Shown here piece after piece: positions 5,224 through 7,316 of a stretch of 7,316 bases of DNA. Position 1 is the first letter of the stretch; every line of letters starts with the position of its first letter. This DNA is from Planktothrix sp. UBA8402 (lineage in GTDB: Bacteria > Cyanobacteriota > Cyanobacteriia > Cyanobacteriales > Microcoleaceae): NCBI GenBank assembly GCA_003456035.1, contig DMPJ01000382.1:1-7316 (forward strand). Reading direction: 5' to 3'. The notes beneath the pieces are model-generated. The model saw only the letters and a program-made list of their open reading frames with translations, made no database searches and had not been told where the DNA came from. A program made the translations under genes and the position numbers.

Positions 5224-5229
5224 ATTATA
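5224..5229 (-). promoter_or_regulatory. Perfect -10 hexamer upstream of the Hpt gene
   Basis: Reads TATAAT on the - strand, right at the edge of repeat copy A, with transcription expected near 5217 and a leader of about 26 nt. The -35 region lies inside the repeat and is poor (CTAAAT at 17 bp). It competes with the candidate at 5297-5325. Confidence 0.3.
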
Positions 5230-5283
5230 GGGGCAGGTTCACCCAGATTTAGGTAATGAGATTCATATCTAACAGCACCCGCC
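5230..5283. repeat. Interspersed palindromic repeat, copy A
   Basis: A unit of about 54 bp starting GGGGCAGGTTC and ending CACCCGCCC. Positions 5236-5260 are identical, 25 of 25, to 5349-5373 of copy B; the right half differs by a one-base length change and a few substitutions. Its ends are an imperfect inverted repeat, so it can form a hairpin on either strand. TCAGTTATCA lies on both sides (5214-5223 and 5288-5297). It codes for nothing and is probably a non-autonomous, REP- or MITE-like element. Confidence 0.75.
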
Positions 5284-5296
5284 CATATCAGTTATC

Positions 5297-5325
5297 AGTG
5301 TAAGAGTTGATCAGTTATTGGTCAA
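5297..5325 (-). promoter_or_regulatory. Promoter candidate for the Hpt gene between the two repeats
   Basis: On the - strand TTGACC (5320-5325) is followed after exactly 17 bp by TACACT (5297-5302), matching five and four of six consensus bases. Transcription would start near 5290 and place all of repeat copy A in a leader of about 100 nt. Together with the hairpin after ftsI, it suggests that the Hpt gene is transcribed on its own. Confidence 0.45.
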
Positions 5326-5343
5326 CTGTAAACATTGTAGTAA

Positions 5344-5396
5344 GGGCGGGTTCACCCAGATTTAGGTAATGAGCTCATATCTAACGGAACCCGCCC
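5344..5396. repeat. Interspersed palindromic repeat, copy B, abutting the ftsI stop
   Basis: This copy is the better palindrome: GGGCGGGTTC (5344-5353) is the exact reverse complement of GAACCCGCCC (5387-5396), and a TGAGCTCA core lies in a second imperfect inverted repeat (5362-5384). GTAG just to the left and CTAC just to the right (5397-5400) extend the symmetry. CTA at 5397-5399 is, on the - strand, the TAG stop of ftsI. The hairpin therefore begins at the stop codon and could stabilise or end the ftsI message, though there is no T run after it. Confidence 0.78.
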
Positions 5397-7301
5397 CTAC
5401 TGATCTGGGGAAATTTCTGAAGGCGGAACTTTTTCCAGATGAATTAACGCTTCCATCACCGATTTTACAATAGGTGCAGCCACAATGCCCCCGGCACGAC
5501 CAGAAGACGGTTCATCAACTACCGCCACAACCACATAACGGGGATGGTCAATACTTAAAATCCCGACAAAACTGGTAATTAAGGCATTGGAAGAATAGCC
5601 TCCATCGGCAGATGCTTTTTGAGCCGTCCCGGTTTTTCCACCAATACGATAGCCTTCTATGGCGGCTCTGGTTCCAGTTCCCCCTTCTTTCACCACAGTT
5701 TCCATCATCTTTAAAACGGAATTAGCTGTTTGCGCCGAGAATACCTGTTCTGGTTCAGGAAGGGGTAATTTCCAATAAAGTTGACTTTTGCTATTATATA
5801 AACCTTGAACAACGTGGGGAGTCACCAATTTACCACCATTGGCTAAAAGACTATGAAGTTGGGCTAACTGAATTGGAGTAATCGAAAATCCTTGACCAAA
5901 AGCTGTTGTTGCGGGTTCAATAGCGGCGGAAACAAATTGTTCTTTGGTTTTCATGGTACTGGTAGCAGCAAATGGTAAATCAATCCCCATTGTTGTTCCT
6001 AAACCTAAACGTTTTAAGCCTTCATAAAATACATCTGGCTCCATCCGTTGCATAATTCTTACCATGCCAACGTTACTAGAATATTTGACCACATCGCTAA
6101 TATTAATTGCACCTCTAGCAGAACCATCGGCATTTTGAATCGGCCAGCCTCCGACTTGAATTTGACCTTCATCATTAACCGTGCTATCGGGTTTAATTGC
6201 CCCCGATTCTAATGCTAAAGCCACGTTAATTGGTTTGAAGGTTGAACCGGGTTCATAAAGGTCAGTTAATGCCCAATTTTTAAATCGTTCTAAGTCGAAT
6301 TTATAGTATTGATTAGGATTGTAGGTCGGTTCATTGGCTAGGGTGATTACCGAGCCATCGGTGGCATCCATAACAATTACTGTTCCCCGTTTAGCTTTAT
6401 ATTCTTTAACGCTTTTCTGGAGAGCTTCACGGGCTACCCGTTGTAAGGAGGTATCAATAGTTAGCCTTAATTCTAAATCATCAATTGGGATAAATCCCGT
6501 AGCGATTTGTTCAGGAACCCAAGCCCCATTTGCTGCCCGTTCAAAGGACAATGAAGGCATAGTTCTTTCTAGTAAACTTTCTTGGCTATATTCAATTCCG
6601 GCTTGACCTTTACCTTCAGGATTGACATAACCGACAACATCAGCAGTATTATCTTGTTGAGGATAAAGCCGTTGACGACTTTCAAGTAGTTCTAATCCAT
6701 CTAATCTTAAATTTTGAATCCGATTTGCTATTTGTTCGGAGATTGAATCGGCAACTTTAATTCCGCTAGGAGATGTGCCAAATAGTTCTAAAAGTTCGCT
6801 AGGAGTCGGTGTGGTTGAATCTTCGCGTAATAATACGGGAGCTAACTTTTGGGCAATTTCACTCGGAGATTGTTTAAATAGTTTTGGGTGCACATAAAGG
6901 GTATAAACTCGCCGATCTAAAGCTAGAATATCGCCTTTGCGATCAGTAATTGAACGTCTAGGAACAAAAGGGAGAATTTTTTGTTGTTGTTGAGATGAAG
7001 CTTGTTCTTTGAGAAAGGAAGATTCTTGACCAATTTGTAAACGAAATAAATTAATTGATAAGCCGAAAATTCCCCCTAATATAACTAACCAAACTAACAC
7101 TAAACGCCGACGATCCGCTCTTACTGGCAGCGAGGGAGCTAATTGATTAGTAGAGCCTGAATTCCGTGATTTAGAATTCCGTCCTTTGCTTCCAAAGGTA
7201 GCTTTTTTCCGCCCTGTAGGTTTTCTTTTTCCCCCACGCTGACGAGGAGGGGGAGTCTGTCTCTGAACACGAGAACCGGAAGAATAGTCTGAAGAAGCCA
7301 T
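5397..7301 (-). CDS. ftsI: Peptidoglycan D,D-transpeptidase FtsI (class B PBP, division)
   Basis: A 634-residue class B penicillin-binding protein that cross-links septal peptidoglycan in the periplasm as part of the divisome. Residues 1-65 are cytoplasmic and very basic (Arg/Lys/Ser/Gln-rich). One membrane anchor spans about 66-86. The PBP dimerisation domain follows, with RRSITDRKGDILA (115-127) and GIEYSQE (235-241). The transpeptidase domain has all three active-site motifs: STFK (353-356, nucleophile Ser353), SSN (408-410) and KTG (556-558). The length and the absence of a glycosyltransferase domain fit FtsI/PBP2b, and the STFKP context and long basic tail fit cyanobacterial FtsI. The related elongation enzyme MrdA is less likely. 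The start is ATG at 7301 with no obvious Shine-Dalgarno; only 15 bp upstream are in view, so the promoter is not visible. The stop codon touches repeat copy B. Confidence 0.95.
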   Translation of the reverse strand: MASSDYSSGSRVQRQTPPPRQRGGKRKPTGRKKATFGSKGRNSKSRNSGSTNQLAPSLPVRADRRRLVLVWLVILGGIFGLSINLFRLQIGQESSFLKEQASSQQQQKILPFVPRRSITDRKGDILALDRRVYTLYVHPKLFKQSPSEIAQKLAPVLLREDSTTPTPSELLELFGTSPSGIKVADSISEQIANRIQNLRLDGLELLESRQRLYPQQDNTADVVGYVNPEGKGQAGIEYSQESLLERTMPSLSFERAANGAWVPEQIATGFIPIDDLELRLTIDTSLQRVAREALQKSVKEYKAKRGTVIVMDATDGSVITLANEPTYNPNQYYKFDLERFKNWALTDLYEPGSTFKPINVALALESGAIKPDSTVNDEGQIQVGGWPIQNADGSARGAINISDVVKYSSNVGMVRIMQRMEPDVFYEGLKRLGLGTTMGIDLPFAATSTMKTKEQFVSAAIEPATTAFGQGFSITPIQLAQLHSLLANGGKLVTPHVVQGLYNSKSQLYWKLPLPEPEQVFSAQTANSVLKMMETVVKEGGTGTRAAIEGYRIGGKTGTAQKASADGGYSSNALITSFVGILSIDHPRYVVVAVVDEPSSGRAGGIVAAPIVKSVMEALIHLEKVPPSEISPDQ

Positions 7302-7316
7302 ATATTAGGGGAGCAG

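Noticed and set aside
5039..5230. + strand 63-codon frame opposite the Hpt N-terminus
   Set aside because: Shadow of the Hpt coding region and repeat edge, with no motif or start signal.
6334..6606. + strand 90-codon frame within ftsI
   Set aside because: Antisense to the transpeptidase domain; no supporting signal.
1..7316. A new multi-gene defence, mobile or biosynthetic system
   Set aside because: Genes are unrelated housekeeping or single-unit genes on both strands with their own signals. No nuclease, transposase, toxin, reverse transcriptase, CRISPR repeats or co-directional unknown cluster is present.

Overview
The window looks like chromosome of a moderately AT-rich cyanobacterium, probably a filamentous one of the Planktothrix/Oscillatoria kind. 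That placement is inferred from gene content, not computed. The cyanobacterial signs are two HIP1 octamers (GCGATCGC at 4233 and 4476), a PEP-CTERM/exosortase surface protein, a heptamer short tandem repeat at the left edge, interspersed GGGCGGG...CCCGCCC palindromes, and an FtsI with a long basic cytoplasmic tail.

Layout, left to right. Bases 1-180 hold a short GAATAGG-type repeat, a promoter and a structured leader in front of rpsF (ribosomal protein S6, + strand). The leader can fold so that it hides the Shine-Dalgarno sequence, and it carries a CCG in a loop, as in the published S6:S18 autoregulatory leader. A strong hairpin follows rpsF. Next is a separate + strand gene for a 184-residue coiled-coil protein of unknown function, closed by a clear intrinsic terminator (1268-1314). 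On the - strand is a secreted, PEP-CTERM-anchored surface protein (1395-2249). Its 5' region is shared with a divergent + strand MOSC-domain protein (2441-3283) of the mARC/YcbX kind. A 9-bp direct repeat in that divergent region could be an operator. After MOSC comes radC (+), with a good sigma70-type promoter overlapped by a perfect GTA-N8-TAC (NtcA-type) sequence. radC converges, with only 14 bp between, on a - strand orphan Hpt-domain protein (4202-5191). Upstream of that gene, a 205-bp spacer holds two copies of an interspersed palindrome. It ends at the stop codon of ftsI, the septal peptidoglycan transpeptidase (5397-7301, - strand), whose start lies 15 bp from the right edge.

The genes do not form one pathway. 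They are mostly single transcription units covering translation (S6), cell division (FtsI), signalling (Hpt), Mo-cofactor redox chemistry (MOSC), a RadC-family protein and cell-surface sorting (PEP-CTERM). I see no CRISPR array, transposase, toxin-antitoxin pair, phage gene, tRNA or rRNA. I found no convincing new multi-gene system. The most interesting points are the rpsF leader, the repeat-filled spacer between ftsI and the Hpt gene, the coiled-coil protein with a duplicated C-terminal motif, and the shared divergent control region.
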